Below are positions 10,010-22,327 of a stretch of DNA of 41,593 bases, in pieces. The notes below the pieces were generated by a model that worked only from the letters and a program-made list of their open reading frames with translations, ran no database searches and was not told where the DNA came from. The position numbers and the translations under genes were made by a program. The DNA is from Mesotaenium endlicherianum. Lineage: Eukaryota > Streptophyta > Zygnematophyceae > Zygnematales > Mesotaeniaceae. Position 1 is the stretch's first letter; each line of letters opens with the position of its first letter. The stretch lies in contig WELA01008734.1 in the NCBI GenBank assembly GCA_009602735.1, forward strand, positions 149,946-191,538, written 5' to 3'.

Positions 10010-13000
10010 CTAAGAGGACCACTGCACCGCGAAACCTGCCAGGGCCACGACCGATCCAGTCTGACTGTCACGGCAGCCCTGGGAGACCCAAAGTGCTGTG
10101 AAGTACCGTCTGAAGAGGAGCCCAATTGACGCAGCACCGCCGCCCTCGCCCACCTGCATCTTGCGACTGACAGGTGGTCCAGTAGGCTGCGCACACACGT
10201 CCTGGGCTTGGCTTCCCGGCCAAGACACGCTCCTCGTGGAAAACACGATCTTATTCAACTCACATCCATAAGCCGTAAGTCCTACTCTTCCTGTACATCA
10301 ATATACAGCGGACGTCCTCCCAACGGCGCATCCTCCAAGGCTACCAGCCGTCTTGTAGCTGTGCAGCCGAGATCCTCCCCAGCAGCCTACGTTCGGCAGG
10401 TCGGCGCACTCGCACACAGCTCCTGCATAACAAAAAAACCACTTCTTTGATTTTTCTTTCTTTCTTTTTTGGCTAAGAAGAAAAGTCACCGTTTTGTTGA
10501 AGAGAAAAAGAGAGGCACACGCCGTCGTGGGCAACATGATGTCTGCAGCTATACAGGCCCTTCCCACAGCAGCAAGTCAGCCAGCCAGCCGGCCGGCCAG
10601 CCAGCCAGCCTCTGCCTGCGCGCAGTAGAAAGGCCTTTCAGATGCGCACTACAGACCAAAGCAGACAAGCGTACCTCATGGAGTAACGAGAACTCAACAC
10701 TGGGGGAGAGAAGTGAGCAAGGGGGCATCGACTGCTAAAGGGGGACACAAGGAGACCTGAAGCATGGCCCCAGAGGAAGCCCGCCTGAGCAGGCCCTGGA
10801 TTTGATCACTCCACTAAGTATCGAGTCAAAAGTAAAGTCAAGGAAGATCAACACGCCGCACTCGGGCGTGGCGTACGTGCTGCGGCCACGGCAGGCAGTA
10901 GCAAGGACGGCAATGGCACCTACCCCAGCCCTTATTATGACGCGGGCGTCGGCTCTCGCCACCTGTCAGACGCTGAGGTGCTCCAGGAGGGCAAAGGCGC
11001 TCTCCACGTCCTCGGGCCCGCCGAAATCTTGCAGCACAAACTGCAGACAAAACACACTCACACACACACACACACACACACAGAGACATATAAACACACA
11101 CATACACAGGCACGGGCAGGCTGAGAGCCCCCCCGAAGCGGCGGCTGCTGCTGCAAGCCGCGGCTTTTGACATATCTCCACCTGTCAGCTCGGGGACGGG
11201 GCAGCACGCAAACCGCAGACCTCTAGGGCGAGGTCCAAGATCGGGGCCAAGCATGCTCAAGCTGCTCACCCACTGGTCGGGTGCCAGGAGGACCTTGAGG
11301 CCGCCGCCCGCCTCGCCCCTCCTCAGCCTCTGCCTGCTCACGCTCTTCACGGCCGCCGACTCCAGCTTGATCTGCACCCGCATGCACACGCACACACGCA
11401 CACGCGCACACGCGCACGCACATGCACGCACGGGCACAAACACGGACTTGCACGCATGAGGACGCACGCACATGGGCGTCTAAGACATATGCACGCGCAC
11501 GCGCATGATCATGCACGCATGTACGCAAGCAGAGGCATACGCACGCACAAACGCAAGCAGACACGCGCCTCGCACACAAACATGCCGGGGGATGGGCACG
11601 TTCCACAGGAGGTCAGCACCAAAAGAACCGTCTACTCGCAGAAATTGCACGGGACAGCACAGCAGCTTGCTCTACAAACTATCCAACTCAATTGGTTGTC
11701 CTGCGCGACTGCGCGAACAGTGAGCTGCGAGAGCCGCACGCATTTCGGCCGCAGATGAGAGACCTCGCACCCATCCCACTCAGAGGCACAACAGCCTCCC
11801 TCGCCTCTGCCCCTCAGCCATCGCAATTTTGACGAGCGTTGGTGGTGAAAGAGGCGGAAGGGAGGGGCAGAGGGGACAAGGAGAGGGGGGAAGGGGGAGG
11901 GGGGNNNNNNNNNNNNNNNNNNNNNNNNNNNNNNNNNNNNNNNNNNNNNNNNGGGGGGGGGGGGGGGGGGGGCGACACCGTCAGATAGTGGTGCATGTTG
12001 CATCCGCATTGCCCGAGGGCCTCGGTACAGGTCTATGAGGTTGATCATCACTCGGTGGCCCCCCTCCGCCCCTCCTCCGTGCTCTGTCTTTGCCACAGGC
12101 TGTTACGACCACTGCAGACTCTCCAGACACCAAGCATAGAAACTTGAGTGCAGAACCTTGAAAGTCGCACACTACTCGCAGCAAGGAGACACGACAAGAT
12201 AGCCCAAACAGCTGAGGATCAGAGCAGCACGAAGCACGCAGCGTGGTCAGAGCAGGAACCACCTTACCTACTGCTTGTCGGGCTTGTTAGAAGAAGAGGG
12301 CAGCAGTTCGACAGCGCCGCCCGGAACAGACGCATCACGAAGAGTGCGCAGGTCGACGCGCAGCAGGCAGGCACTGCCCCGCCTGGCCACCACCACGGAG
12401 TGGGGCAGCAGGGCTGGAGCTAACAGCCTCTCCTCCTCCGTCAGCACCAGCACCGACTGGAGCCTGCACATTGACGCGTTCCAGCGGCCATGCTCAATCT
12501 CCAGAGCATCCAGCGAGAAAAAGCCATCTTTCTCGCTTCCCAGCACCAGGGGCTCCTTTGCAGGTAATGAATAGTATTTGCCACAAGGAGCTGTTGCATT
12601 CTGAAGAGGGCAGGGGCCTGTCCTGAAATGGCAACACCAATAGCAGCAAGCAAGGTGGCACTACGCGTGCAACAACATGTGCGAGAAGCTACTATCAGAT
12701 CACATCCACAGCCGGGGCAGTGCCCCTGGATGCTGTCAGCGAAACTTCCGGCATTGCTCTGTGCCTCATATGAAACGGCCCCGCCCCCCCGCTCACACGC
12801 GCGCACAGCCCGGCCCGGCGCAGGTCAACTCATCACGTCAGCTCAAGTCTGCACAGCTCAAGAGATGCAAGTGCCTCCCACCCACGGTGCCAGCTGGCAC
12901 CGAGCTCTCCACGTTGCCGACCATCGATTGGAGCAAACAGATTGTTTCAACATGAACAACAAGAGCAGCGTGATAGCAGCCGGTCGTCTACCGAGCCGAG

Positions 13001-15064
13001 CTCGATGATGCCTCCGCCCGCGGACTCTCGGAAAGAGAAGAAGGCGCGTGAGCATGCATGCATACGTGCATAAATGCACGCATGGAGGGCCTCCAGAGGG
13101 GAGAGTGCTGTCTCAAGCTTGCAGAGAGCTGCCTGCAACAGTTCCCGCCCCTGAAGCTCGGACCGACTGGTGAGAACAGGTCCTGGTAGGGTTCAGCGAC
13201 GGCCGATGCCTGATGGCCAGCTGGCACTGAACTGTGATGGCAGGCAGGCAGGCAAGCAGGCAGGCAGGCTGGCTTGAGCGCATGCATGCATGCAGGCATA
13301 TGCACGCGCGTGATGCGCACGGGAGCAGTCCCGCAGAAGAGGAAGAGGAGGAGCTGCCGCCACCTGGGCCCTCTCGGCTCACCTTCTATGAGGCTCTCCT
13401 CCGCCGGCAGCCCAAAGAGCGCCTGCACGTTGACAGCCGCCAGATCCTTCCCGGCTGCGAAAGGAGGAGCGGTGGCGGGGGCAGGCTTGGCGGAGCTCTG
13501 GGGCAGGCCCGGGACTGCCTTGGGCTCCCCCCCTCCCTCTCCCCCTGCTGCCGCTGCTGCTGCTGCGGCAGCGGCGGCGGCAGAGGGGATGGAGGAGGAG
13601 GAGGAGGAGGAGCCCTTCTGCTGCTCCAGGAAGTCGCGCTCGCCCATGGGGTCGAAGGTGCTCCACCAGCTGTTCAGCTTGGAGCCAATTGCCGTGAGCC
13701 CCGTCATCTGCATCATCATCAGCAGCAGCAGCAGCATGATCAACAGCAGCAGCGCCAACAGCAGCACCACCAGCAGCACCAGCAGCAGCAGCAACACCAC
13801 GACCTCAGCCCAACACTTGCTGCAGACTCAGCGGGCCGCTTCTGGGTGCTCGCTGTGACACTCGGCACAGACCCAGCAGGCCACCTCTGGGAGATTGGTG
13901 CACCACCTACTGGGCCTTACATCCAGACGTCACGCCTGGCCCTGCCTCGCCCTGCGCTATGGGAGAAGCTTGGTGAGTGGGTGAGTTTTTTTTTGGGGGG
14001 GGGNAGGGGCTGTAAAAGAAAATGAAAAAGAACGAAGCGAGGAGTCCAACGAGCGGCGCTTCGATGGCTAGCCCAAGGGTGTCCTCCATGGCGGCAGCCG
14101 CTCTGTAGCAGCATCGACGACTTACTTTCTCCTATTGAAGGGATGGCGGCATGCGGCATGCGGCAGGTGGCATCAGTGCTTGGATTGCCCGAGACAGCTG
14201 CTTGCGTGTGTGCTCGCACAAAGGGTCAAGAAAATCGCTGCAGCGCTGGGGTGGTGTCGGTGCACTCCTATCAGGCATGCAGCACGTGCGACGGTGGCAT
14301 GTGTTTTTTCGTGGCTTGCGGAGTGACTGGCTGATTCGCGGGCGCGCCACATTTGAGAAATGGGGGCAGGAGGGGGCCATGGCTAGCCCGCGTTTGAGTG
14401 AAAAGCTTTGAAGAGTATTATCATTTCGCCCTTTCTTAATTCATTGAAAAAAAATTGTTGCTGATGCGGATGTGCCTCAATGAGTTCACCATATTTTTCG
14501 ATATGGAATTGCTTTGGAGGCTGGCGAAAGTACCTTCGTGCCCAGCTCCTGGACGGCAGCGGCAGCTTCCTTGCTGGCCGTCGATGCTATGTCCACGACA
14601 TTCTTTCCCAGCATCTGGGCCTTTGCCTTCACCTCTTCTACCTCCTTCCAACTTGGCGACCCTGCCTCCGCTACTGTATTCCCCCCCCCAACTTCTGCAC
14701 TGGCAGGAGCCGTGCTAGTCACAACCTTGTCGGTGCTTCTTTCAATTGGGGCCTTACTTTCTGCGGCCGTATCTGCAGAAATGGACTCAAGATGACCTTT
14801 CTCGGTCTTGGGCTTAGCACTCTCCGTCATGGGAGGGTGCGGGATTGGCTCTTTTTCTGTTTCTGACGAAGAACGTGGTATCTTTTCAGGGCCATGGCGG
14901 TCGAGTGCTACTTCCGACTGAACCTTGTCCATGGCGTCCATAATCTCAGACTTATCTACAATGACCGGTTCCTCTTCCAGTGGGGCAGCACTGGGACTCC
15001 CTAAGCTGGACTTGTTTACCCTCTTGGACGCCATCTCATTTCTCGCCCTCTCCCTGTAGTCCAA
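10010..15064 (-). CDS. Multi-exon gene with GRAM-like segment (partly resolved)
   Basis: Supported exons: 15064-14534 and 13707-13383 join in phase 0; 12600-about 12272; 11371-11270 and 11040-10972 join in phase 0; and possibly 10166-10010. The first 177 residues are polar and charged, with a coiled-coil-like end (KAQMLGKNVVDIAS). Exon 2 has Ser and Ala homopolymers, then VNVQALFGLPAEESLIE, which resembles the entry motif of GRAM domains (LFGLPPEEFLI), membrane lipid-binding modules of plant C2/GRAM and VASt proteins. Later exons (LKVLLAPDQW, then FVLQDFGGPEDVESAFALLEHL) fit the end of a PH/GRAM fold. A TGA follows at 10968-10966, yet the frame reopens into hydrophobic sequence. The exon after 13383 and the junction near 12272 are unresolved. 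Whether 10166-10010 belongs is uncertain; the gene may stop at 10966. Confidence 0.5.
11390..11600. repeat. CA/GCAC-rich intronic repeat
   Basis: Imperfect CA, CGCA and ATGCACGC units fill the intron upstream of the exon starting at 11371. On the coding (minus) strand the tract is TG-rich. A cleaner CA run lies at 11057-11083 in the following intron. Confidence 0.8.
11905..11952. other. Assembly gap (48 N) flanked by poly-G
   Basis: N run with G-rich sequence on both sides (GGGGGAGGGGGG before, 20 G after). Sequencing probably failed in a long G tract, so the true length is unknown. A single N at 14004 also ends a G run. Confidence 0.98.
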
Positions 15065-16567
15065 ACAATCAGGAAGCCAAGTGTGGGAAAAGGAGAACTA
15101 CGACGATGATGATGGCGACCAACAGTTGGAATGAGTGGAGACCGGGCCCAGTATATGGCCCACTATGGACCTAGACCAATGTTTCCGGATGATTCCGTAC
15201 AGCTTCATTACGGGCTCTTCCCCAGTCGCATGGGTACAGCTCTTCATCGCCAATGCAGGGTGGAGCGAATGAAGCCAGTCGCACTATTGTAAGGTATGAA
15301 ACCAGTGCTCCTGAAACAGTCCTGAAGACACGGTAGGGATAGTCGCAGAGAGTAAAAGGCCTGTCGCAGTCCCAATTGAATGGCACGACGAGATCGCTGG
15401 TCGAGTGTCCACACGTATCCATGAAAGTCAGACGGCCTGCCGAAGCTGCTGCTTGAGCGTGAGGTGACCGGCACCATCGAAGGTCCCATTCATCGCAGGT
15501 CCTTAGATTGCTGTCGCGACTGCTACAAGTTGGACGGCGCAGCACGCGTGGCCCAGGTACAGCACGCGTGGCTCAGATACAAATAGTCAACGTTGAGTTA
15601 GCGGTCAAACGCTGACACATTCAAGTTTATCGTTGAAAATTCTAAGATAGTCACAGGCGAGGTGCGATTGCAACAGGTCAAGTCCAGATCAAGTCCAACT
15701 CCCAACGATGGGTGGGAAATTGACGGGCAGTACAACCGCAAGGCTGACCCCATGCGAACGGTCCATGCCGGCTGCTGACAAGTCAAGCACAGCTGACGAA
15801 GTGGCCATCTCACTTGCTGCCATGGCCGTTTATGCTGAAAGTGCGGAACAACAGCCATGGCCCTTCGGCACAGCTGCACGACAGAACCGCCGTACTTACA
15901 GTCCGGACCCATTGAGCAAAACTTGCATACCCGCACCCAGAGTTGCACCTCCATTTTTCCACTTTTCGCTGACTGTGCACTTACTCGTGTACCGGAGACG
16001 TTTTATTCGTTGAGGCGGATATCTTGTTTATCTACAATCACCACTTTCATGTTGAACATATTTGGACAAAATCGTCAGATGCACACAGATTTGTCGCCAA
16101 ACACGAGCTTCTGTTGCCCAAATAGAACCCGCATTGCAATGAGTGCCTCCGGGTACTCCGGAGGGAAGTAATTTTGAAGACCAGTCTTCAGTACTTAAAA
16201 AAAAGCGATTATGCGTCAAGTTCGGGAAACCCCGGTAGTTCATTGGTTACTTTTTGTGTTTCACGACAAGAGCATTCCCACATGTGTCTGACATCTTTGG
16301 CCGCCCGAGATACTGTGCAGCTCCTGGGTATTTTATGGGCATGGCAAAAGGCCACTACAATGGTTTGAATTCCGTGTGCCAAAATTTAAAAAGCTTGCCA
16401 CTCCAAATTTTGGCACCAACTTTTCATTTCCCTCCATTACAGTTTGAAGCCCCTTCAAGAACCGCCAAACCATTACATCTCCTCGGAATTATTGCGTACT
16501 TAAGACACCATGGCCTGTCTTCCTAGCTTAATTGTGTTATCGCTCTTCTTTGACCATAAACAACCAC
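15065..16567. other. Intergenic, no gene seen
   Basis: Several minus frames of 60-125 residues (for example 15171-15545 and 15598-15954) have ordinary composition but no recognised motif. They could be decayed transposon sequence next to the Myb-like pseudogene. The part near 15065 should contain the promoter of the GRAM-like gene. Confidence 0.4.
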
Positions 16568-18820
16568 ATGGGTGTGCCTATTTTATCGGCCGCTGAGTTA
16601 CAACACTTGCAGTTGCTTTCTCAAAACTATTATAATGCAGCAACAACCTTAATTGCACCAGCCCCCCAGTTTCAGCCTACACCACAATCTTTCGCAGGCG
16701 TAGTACCATCTTGTCTCTTTGGCAGGAGGCCGCCCTCTCCTGCAGCCCGCCCTGCTGTTGTTCCTGCTAGGAAGAGCTCGTTGACTTGTACCCGCAGGCC
16801 CGTGGATAACAAAGTTCAGTCGCCTGTGAAATCATCCACAACAATTGACAATTCACAACTCGTGATGACTCCAACCGATAAGCAGCAGCAGCAGCAGGTG
16901 CAGCTACATCCCTCACAGTCTTCATCGTAGATTTTGATAGCTGACTTCCTCATGATTACGTTGCGTCATGAAGGACCACACAAGCTCACCTGTTACTTCC
17001 CCTCATGTGCTTCAAGCACCAGTCAACTTCCCTCCGCCCTTTCACATCTTTCTGCTGACATTGCATTATTACCACACCGACTCGTAAGAAGACTTTTTGC
17101 ACTTTCTGTAATGTTGTTTATATGGCCACTTATGAAAGTCTTTCATTTACGTTCTTTATGAGTGTAAACCGTCTGCTACATTGATACGTTTTTATTGGGT
17201 AGGCTGTGTTGCCAAGTGCCCCTGCAATCGCGTGTGGCTTACAGCCTGGATTACGATCGTCTAATATTACACAGGTGAATTAAGCCTACTGCTCGTTTGC
17301 ACCCCCTCGTTACTGCTCAAAGTTTTTGCACTCTCCCCTTACTTCTATAGCTGTCGTTTTGTCGCATACATATTACTATATTTGTGAATACAATTGAAAG
17401 GGCACTGCAATTCTGTTGTGGCTGGTGTACCTATCTCCTCACAGTGTGTACATTGTGTTCAAAATTCATGTATTGCCTGCAGTTGAACTCCTCTTGTAAG
17501 TCTGCACCAAAGGTTTCGGCTCCGAAGTCGAAGCAGGTTGCAAAACCTAACAGTAAAACCAAAGGGGTTGAGGGGGGTGAGGATAAGGAGGGTGGGAGGG
17601 GCTCTTTCTGGTGTGAACAACAACGGCTTGACCTCATTTGTGCCCTCTACGACTACAGAGACTTTATGGGACAACAAAAGAATTAAGGAGCAAAGTACAA
17701 CCTTCCCTTCGCAGAGTGGGACGAGGTTGCTAAAAGTTAACCCTACTCACAGGAGTAGAGCGTAGTGGTATGGCAGTGAAGAGATTTTGGGAGAAGATGC
17801 TGCCAGGGCTTAAGCATATTGCCGACTATGAGCACAATCCCGCCTCTGGCTTTCCAGCCTTTTTTCAATTGCAAAAAGAGGTCTTGCAGGATATTAAACA
17901 TAAAAAACCCACAAAAAACTGGCCAAATGAACGTGTGTATGATGAGTGGAAAAAGAGGGCAGGTGGGAAGGTAGCATACTATAACAATGGGGAGCAGGAT
18001 CATAATGCCATTCAAGAGGGTAGGGCCCTAGAACGTGCTCAAATGCTTCGTATTAGTGGTGGTGTTGCACCACTATTGTTGTTGGGCCCGGGGGTGACCC
18101 CCACCTGTGATTATGGAGATGATTTGGTTGAGGAAGAGCAGGACCTTCCATCAGCCCAAGGACACGAAGAAGCAAGGGGACCAGTCTGCACCACTCCCTG
18201 TGGACAGCGACGATGATGACCTCTTGCCTGAGGATGAGGGTACCCCAAGTTTCCCTACTGCTTTCTCTCCACCTCCAAGGGCCCAACGTTCATCGCCTGC
18301 AAGTGTGCGTCGTGGGGGCTCATCTGGGCTGTCATCGCCTTCCCGTGGAGGGTCGCACCCTGCCACCCGTTCAGCCACACCATTACGTCAACCTCGCCCC
18401 GCATCACCGGTTTCCTCCAACACTGTGCCCTTTTTTGGAGCTGGCAGGACTGATACAGTCAAAGTTGGTCAAAAGAAGAGAAAAGCTACTGATTTTGAGA
18501 TGCATGCTGCTGACACTGCTAGCAGACAGGACAGAATGATAGATGCTCTACTTGTTGGCAGTACTCAGACTGTTGCTGCCTTTAGAGAGGCAACACAAAT
18601 GCACATGAAAATTGCTGTTGACGAGTATGAGTTGAGGATCAAGCTTGCTAAGCAAAGGAATGACGTTGATGTAGGCCTCACGCGTGAGTCATTTGTTGTC
18701 ACTAAAGACGTAGGCCGTGACATGTCTGATGCTGTCAGGCTACTTGCAAATAGTGTTGCTGGGAAACGTGCTTGTCATGTGCACAAGACCCGTGCTAATA
18801 CACCTGAGAGTGAAATTTGA
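16568..18820 (+). pseudogene. Decayed Myb/SANT-like gene of Harbinger-transposon type
   Basis: Exon 1 (16568-16897) and exon 2 (from 17483) join in phase 0. Exon 2 begins a Myb/SANT-like (trihelix) domain: FWCEQQRLDLICALYDYRD, then AEWDEVAK, VNPTHRS and VKRFWEKMLPGLKHIADYE. The reading is broken. A TAA stands at 17684-17686, and the frame then shifts near 17730, near 17752 and again between about 18130 and 18200, returning to the original frame. The last part (to TGA at 18820) has an Asp-rich stretch, a Ser/Pro-rich stretch and a helix rich in charged residues, as in the DNA-binding partner proteins encoded by PIF/Harbinger elements. Each break looks like one surplus base. Sequencing error could explain some breaks, but stop plus three shifts argue for decay. 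Confidence 0.7.
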
Positions 18821-19749
18821 GGGAGGTACCTAAGTCATTAATCATATAATTGTGCTAAAGCTTTTTCATTCTGTTTTTGTAGTTTTTGCTAGGTTAGTAT
18901 TATTTTCATTTGCAGATTTACCTCCTCAATTTCAGCAATCAAAGCTACTCATTTTCTGCTTGTGGTTTCGAGGTTGTTGTACCTTTTGCAAAATTATTGT
19001 CTGACTATGAAGCACACAACGACAGCCCTTGAATTATGGTTGGCTTATGTCATCTCAGTAGCCCGTGTTGTTGAGCTAATTGTCCTCAATTTTCAATGTG
19101 GTTATGCACTTGCATCTGCATTTTTCCTCACTCTCCCTCGGATGCATTTTGCCTCACTCTCCCTCCTATCCTACAGACGGACACACCCTCTTCACATATC
19201 ACAAATGCATACAATTTGTACACTGTACTCGTGACTGCGCTTCCACCACCATGTGCACACAGTTTGAGCAGTATATCATTATTTAATCTGCCTTCGCCGT
19301 GAAATAGCACCTGCCAAGACGCCTCCCCATCTGCTGCCCTGCCACGTTCTCGCCGCCATTCTCCATTCCTCATTCCGCCATTCGCCCAGGCCAGCAGTCC
19401 CCCCCCCCCTATGTGAAGCCAGCCCCCTTCTCTTTTCCTTGGCAGCCCCAACCCCAGCCCCAGCCACCACAACCCAGCACGACGTGGGTACAGCCCCAGG
19501 CGCAGACACAATTTCTCCAGGCCAGGCGAACCGAGGTGGCGTACTGCGGAGCATGTTGCTGCAGCTGCAAGCAATTGGACAAACCTCAACACATGCTTTC
19601 ATGTACGCACGCCACGCACGCCACGCCTCGCCTGCATGCATACACTGTGCACACTCCCGCCACAAGCGTGTGTGCCTGCGCGCGCTCACGCCGAAGGCGC
19701 GCGCCCGCGACGAGCGCACAGACTCGCACATACGCACATGCGCACGCAC
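18821..19749. other. No gene seen; CA-rich part probably intron of the TMEM45-like gene
   Basis: 18821-19300 is AT-rich without coding signal. From 19600 to 19749 imperfect CGCA/CACA repeats follow the donor at 19749 on the minus strand. The downstream exon expected for the TMEM45-like gene was searched for in 19300-19590 and not found. Confidence 0.4.
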
Positions 19750-19998
19750 CTGCCAAAACCAGAGGCCCTGCAGCATGGTGGCTGCGCTGGCGGCGACGTT
19801 GATGAGGAAGCTGCGAGAATGCGCGGCGGCGCACAGAACGGCCATAACGACGCACGCCATGATATCCAGCGCCAGCACAATGTGGTAGCGGCCCTCCAAT
19901 CCGTGGTGGCTGGTGTAATGGAAGAAGAAGAGCAGTTCTCCCCCAGGAACGCCGCCGCCGCCACCAGGTGCAACCCGCCAGGTGGCAGCGGGACGAGG
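19750..19998 (-). CDS. Exon of a TMEM45/DUF716 family membrane protein, apparent frameshift
   Basis: The exon ends at GGCAG followed by donor GTGCGT. Its peptide holds ELLFFFHYTSHHGLEGRYH, a hydrophobic helix (IVLALDIMACVVMAVLCAA), then ASAATMLQGLWFWQ. The motif FxxH...LE...LQGTWFWQ is the DUF716 (TMEM45) signature in multi-pass membrane proteins. Upstream of ELLFFF the expected sequence (HLVAAAAFLG) is present but in the next frame. One more G in the run at 19940-19944 would join the two. As it stands, the open frame gives a Gly-rich replacement. Neither upstream nor downstream exons were identified, so this may be a real gene with a base error, or a relic. Confidence 0.6.
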
Positions 19999-20319
19999 CT
20001 GCACGCACGCTCGCACGCACGCGTGCAGGGGCCCGCCCAAAGGCAAGCACACGCACGTGCGAGAGCGAGCTAGCGAGCGAGAGCAAGAGATCGAGTGGGC
20101 AAGCGGGCAAGCGGCCATGTCACTAGCGAGGCGAGCGTGGCGCCAAGCGAGCACGCAAGCGAAGGCGCCAGCTGGCAAGCAAGCGGGGGCGCGAGCAAAC
20201 CATCAGCGGGCTGCGGGGCGAACAGGCAGGGTGGGATGGAGAGAGAAAAGGGATCGAGGGTGCACGCTGGCTCGCCAATGCTTGCATTGTTTGGGTTTTA
20301 TGTGTTTAGGAGAAAATAG

Positions 20320-22048
20320 GGTCCAAAATAGGGTTAGGGATAGGATTAGGCTTAGGCTATCAAGAGGGCATCGCACGGAGCAAGCACGCAAGCAACAAGG
20401 CGAGGATGCGCCATTGCCAAGCTGGGGCTGCAAATTGGTGCCAGGTGGCAGGCGGCGTGGAGACACAAGAGAGGGCGCCAGGGGCTAGGGTTCAAATGCA
20501 CGTGTCCTTTTGCATTGAGGGGGGTGCGTGAAAGAAGGGGGATGGCATAATGAGGAAGAGCGTGCGAAAGAGTGTGGGGCAGTGTTGGAGGCACAAAGTA
20601 TTGGTTGGGATGGGATTTTCTGGCTGGCTGCCTGGCTGGCGTCTCGCGTGCAGAATGAGCAAGAAGCAAACTAGGCTTGCAATCGAGTGTCTTGGGGGAG
20701 GAGCCAGGCGGCTGTGCGAGGGCCAAGAGGGAGGGGAGAGTGGGGAGCGCTGGAGAGATTATTGCCTGTTGGAGCGCGTCACTTTCACACACGCACACGA
20801 ACGCACGCGCACGGGCGAGCGCGCACACAACACACAGCCACAGACGCACAGAGACACAAAAACACACGTCACGCTTGCAGAGCTTCCACCGTGGCGCCTG
20901 CATCATCAAAAGCACGGGGTTTAGGGCTCAGCGTCAGAGTTAGGGCTAGGGTCAGCAGGGAGGCTCGGGCTAAGGATTAGGGTGAGTTAAAGGTAGGGGG
21001 AGAGTATGATTTAGTGCTAGGACTACAGTGAAACTTAGGGTCAGAAATAGGGGTAGGTTTAGGATTAGGGCATGGCTTAGGAGCCGGGTTAGCGATAGGG
21101 TTCAGGGTGTTACCTCGTGGCTTCCCTGACAAGGGACACGGTGGCGTACATAAAGAATATGAGCAGCCCTTGTTGCGTGCTGCCAAGCAAAACCCCCCGG
21201 CACAGAGAGAGAAGGAGAGAGGGAGCAGTTGCGACGGAGGAGGGGGGCAGGAGGGGTGAATGAGGGGCGCAGGCGTCAGAATTATTGCAGATTCGAGGTT
21301 TAAGCGGGTGACCCAAGGAGAAACTCGTGGGGGAGGGGAGGGTGCGGGGAGAGGAAGGGTACAGCAGAGCTGCCAGCTGTCGCCTAATGCCCCGCTGATG
21401 CTAGGTGCAGATTTACGGCTGGAGCAACACTGAGCGTGGTGAGGAGACAAAGCCTTACTCGGTTTCTCATCGCCACCAACAACCCACCTGGCCCAGCCCA
21501 GGCCAGCCCTGCCCAATTCACTCGGCCTAGCCCCAGCCGTGCCCAGCCGGGACTAGAAGTGGCAGGGGCACAGTGGCTGGGCCGCCCAGATTGGCACTCC
21601 AATGGGCACACCATCAAGGGCCCCCCTTCCCACCACAATTTTGCTCTCTCAATCCAGTTCGCTCTTCCCGTCTTCCTCCTCTGCTAGGTCTGCCAAGAGC
21701 AGCCCAGCCCCATGCAGCTCATTTGCGCAGATTTTCAAATGGTCCACTCCCCACCTGCCCCTTAATGACTGAAAGGCCGGGGGGAAGAGGGGCGACCATA
21801 TTAGAACATCTGCACGCAAACCCACTATTTCAATTTATGGGCACAGGCGCCATAACACACAATTTTTGTACCTCACACTTGAGCACAGCATGGCAAAGGC
21901 CAGTCCAACCAGCAGCAGCAGGTTCAGTGGGTCGAGGCCAAGTCACATGCATGGGGGTGAGGGAGTGGGGGCGAGGACGGGGGAGATGCATGGCCGCTGC
22001 TGGTAGCAGCACAAACAAGTCTTAAGGATTTAGGGTTTGGGGTTTAGC
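20320..22048 (+). repeat. Scattered degenerate telomere-like motifs (TTAGGG/TTTAGGG)
   Basis: Plus-strand clusters at 20331-20359 (GGGTTAGGGATAGG and variants), 20918-21110 (many TTAGGG, TTAGGGC and ATAGGG variants with spacers) and 22026-22048 (TTTAGGGTTTGGGGTTTAG). Units are irregular and never form long perfect arrays. The rest of 19999-22327 holds CA repeats (20789-20870), GC-rich sequence around 21480-21560 and no gene I can support. Confidence 0.65.
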
Positions 22049-22327
22049 ACTGTCCCTGGCTGCCAGTTTAAGCAAGAGGCTAATGCACAACAAAAAACAA
22101 GTGAAGAGAGCATGGATGGGATAATAATGCAAGTTGCATGCACAGAAACTAAAAGCAGCAAAGGTATGCAGAATTGTGAAAAGCGAATTAAAGTGTTTGC
22201 ATGAATTTCCAAAAAGGAAGTGTAATACATATCCAGAATAAGTATGAATCGATGCGTACATGCTGTATGTAAGCTTGCCTGTACTCCTGAAACTAGTATG
22301 TTATGCTACACTATGAGGCAAGCTACA

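Noticed and set aside
10966..10968. Selenocysteine or readthrough at the TGA
   Set aside because: No SECIS-like element was sought or seen and the context does not resemble a selenoprotein; splicing at the nearby GT is simpler.
12988..13800. Start of the minus frame read as poly-Leu signal-like sequence
   Set aside because: It translates a CTG repeat directly before an acceptor at 13707; the upstream exon ending 14534 joins there in phase.
13234..14025. Long plus frames with poly-Gln/His and Cys runs
   Set aside because: They are shadows of the minus-strand exon and its CTG repeat.
21436..22025. Plus and minus frames in GC-rich DNA near the telomere-like motifs
   Set aside because: Pro/Ala/Gly-rich translations without splice support; a hydrophobic minus stretch near 21900 has no acceptor before an in-frame stop.
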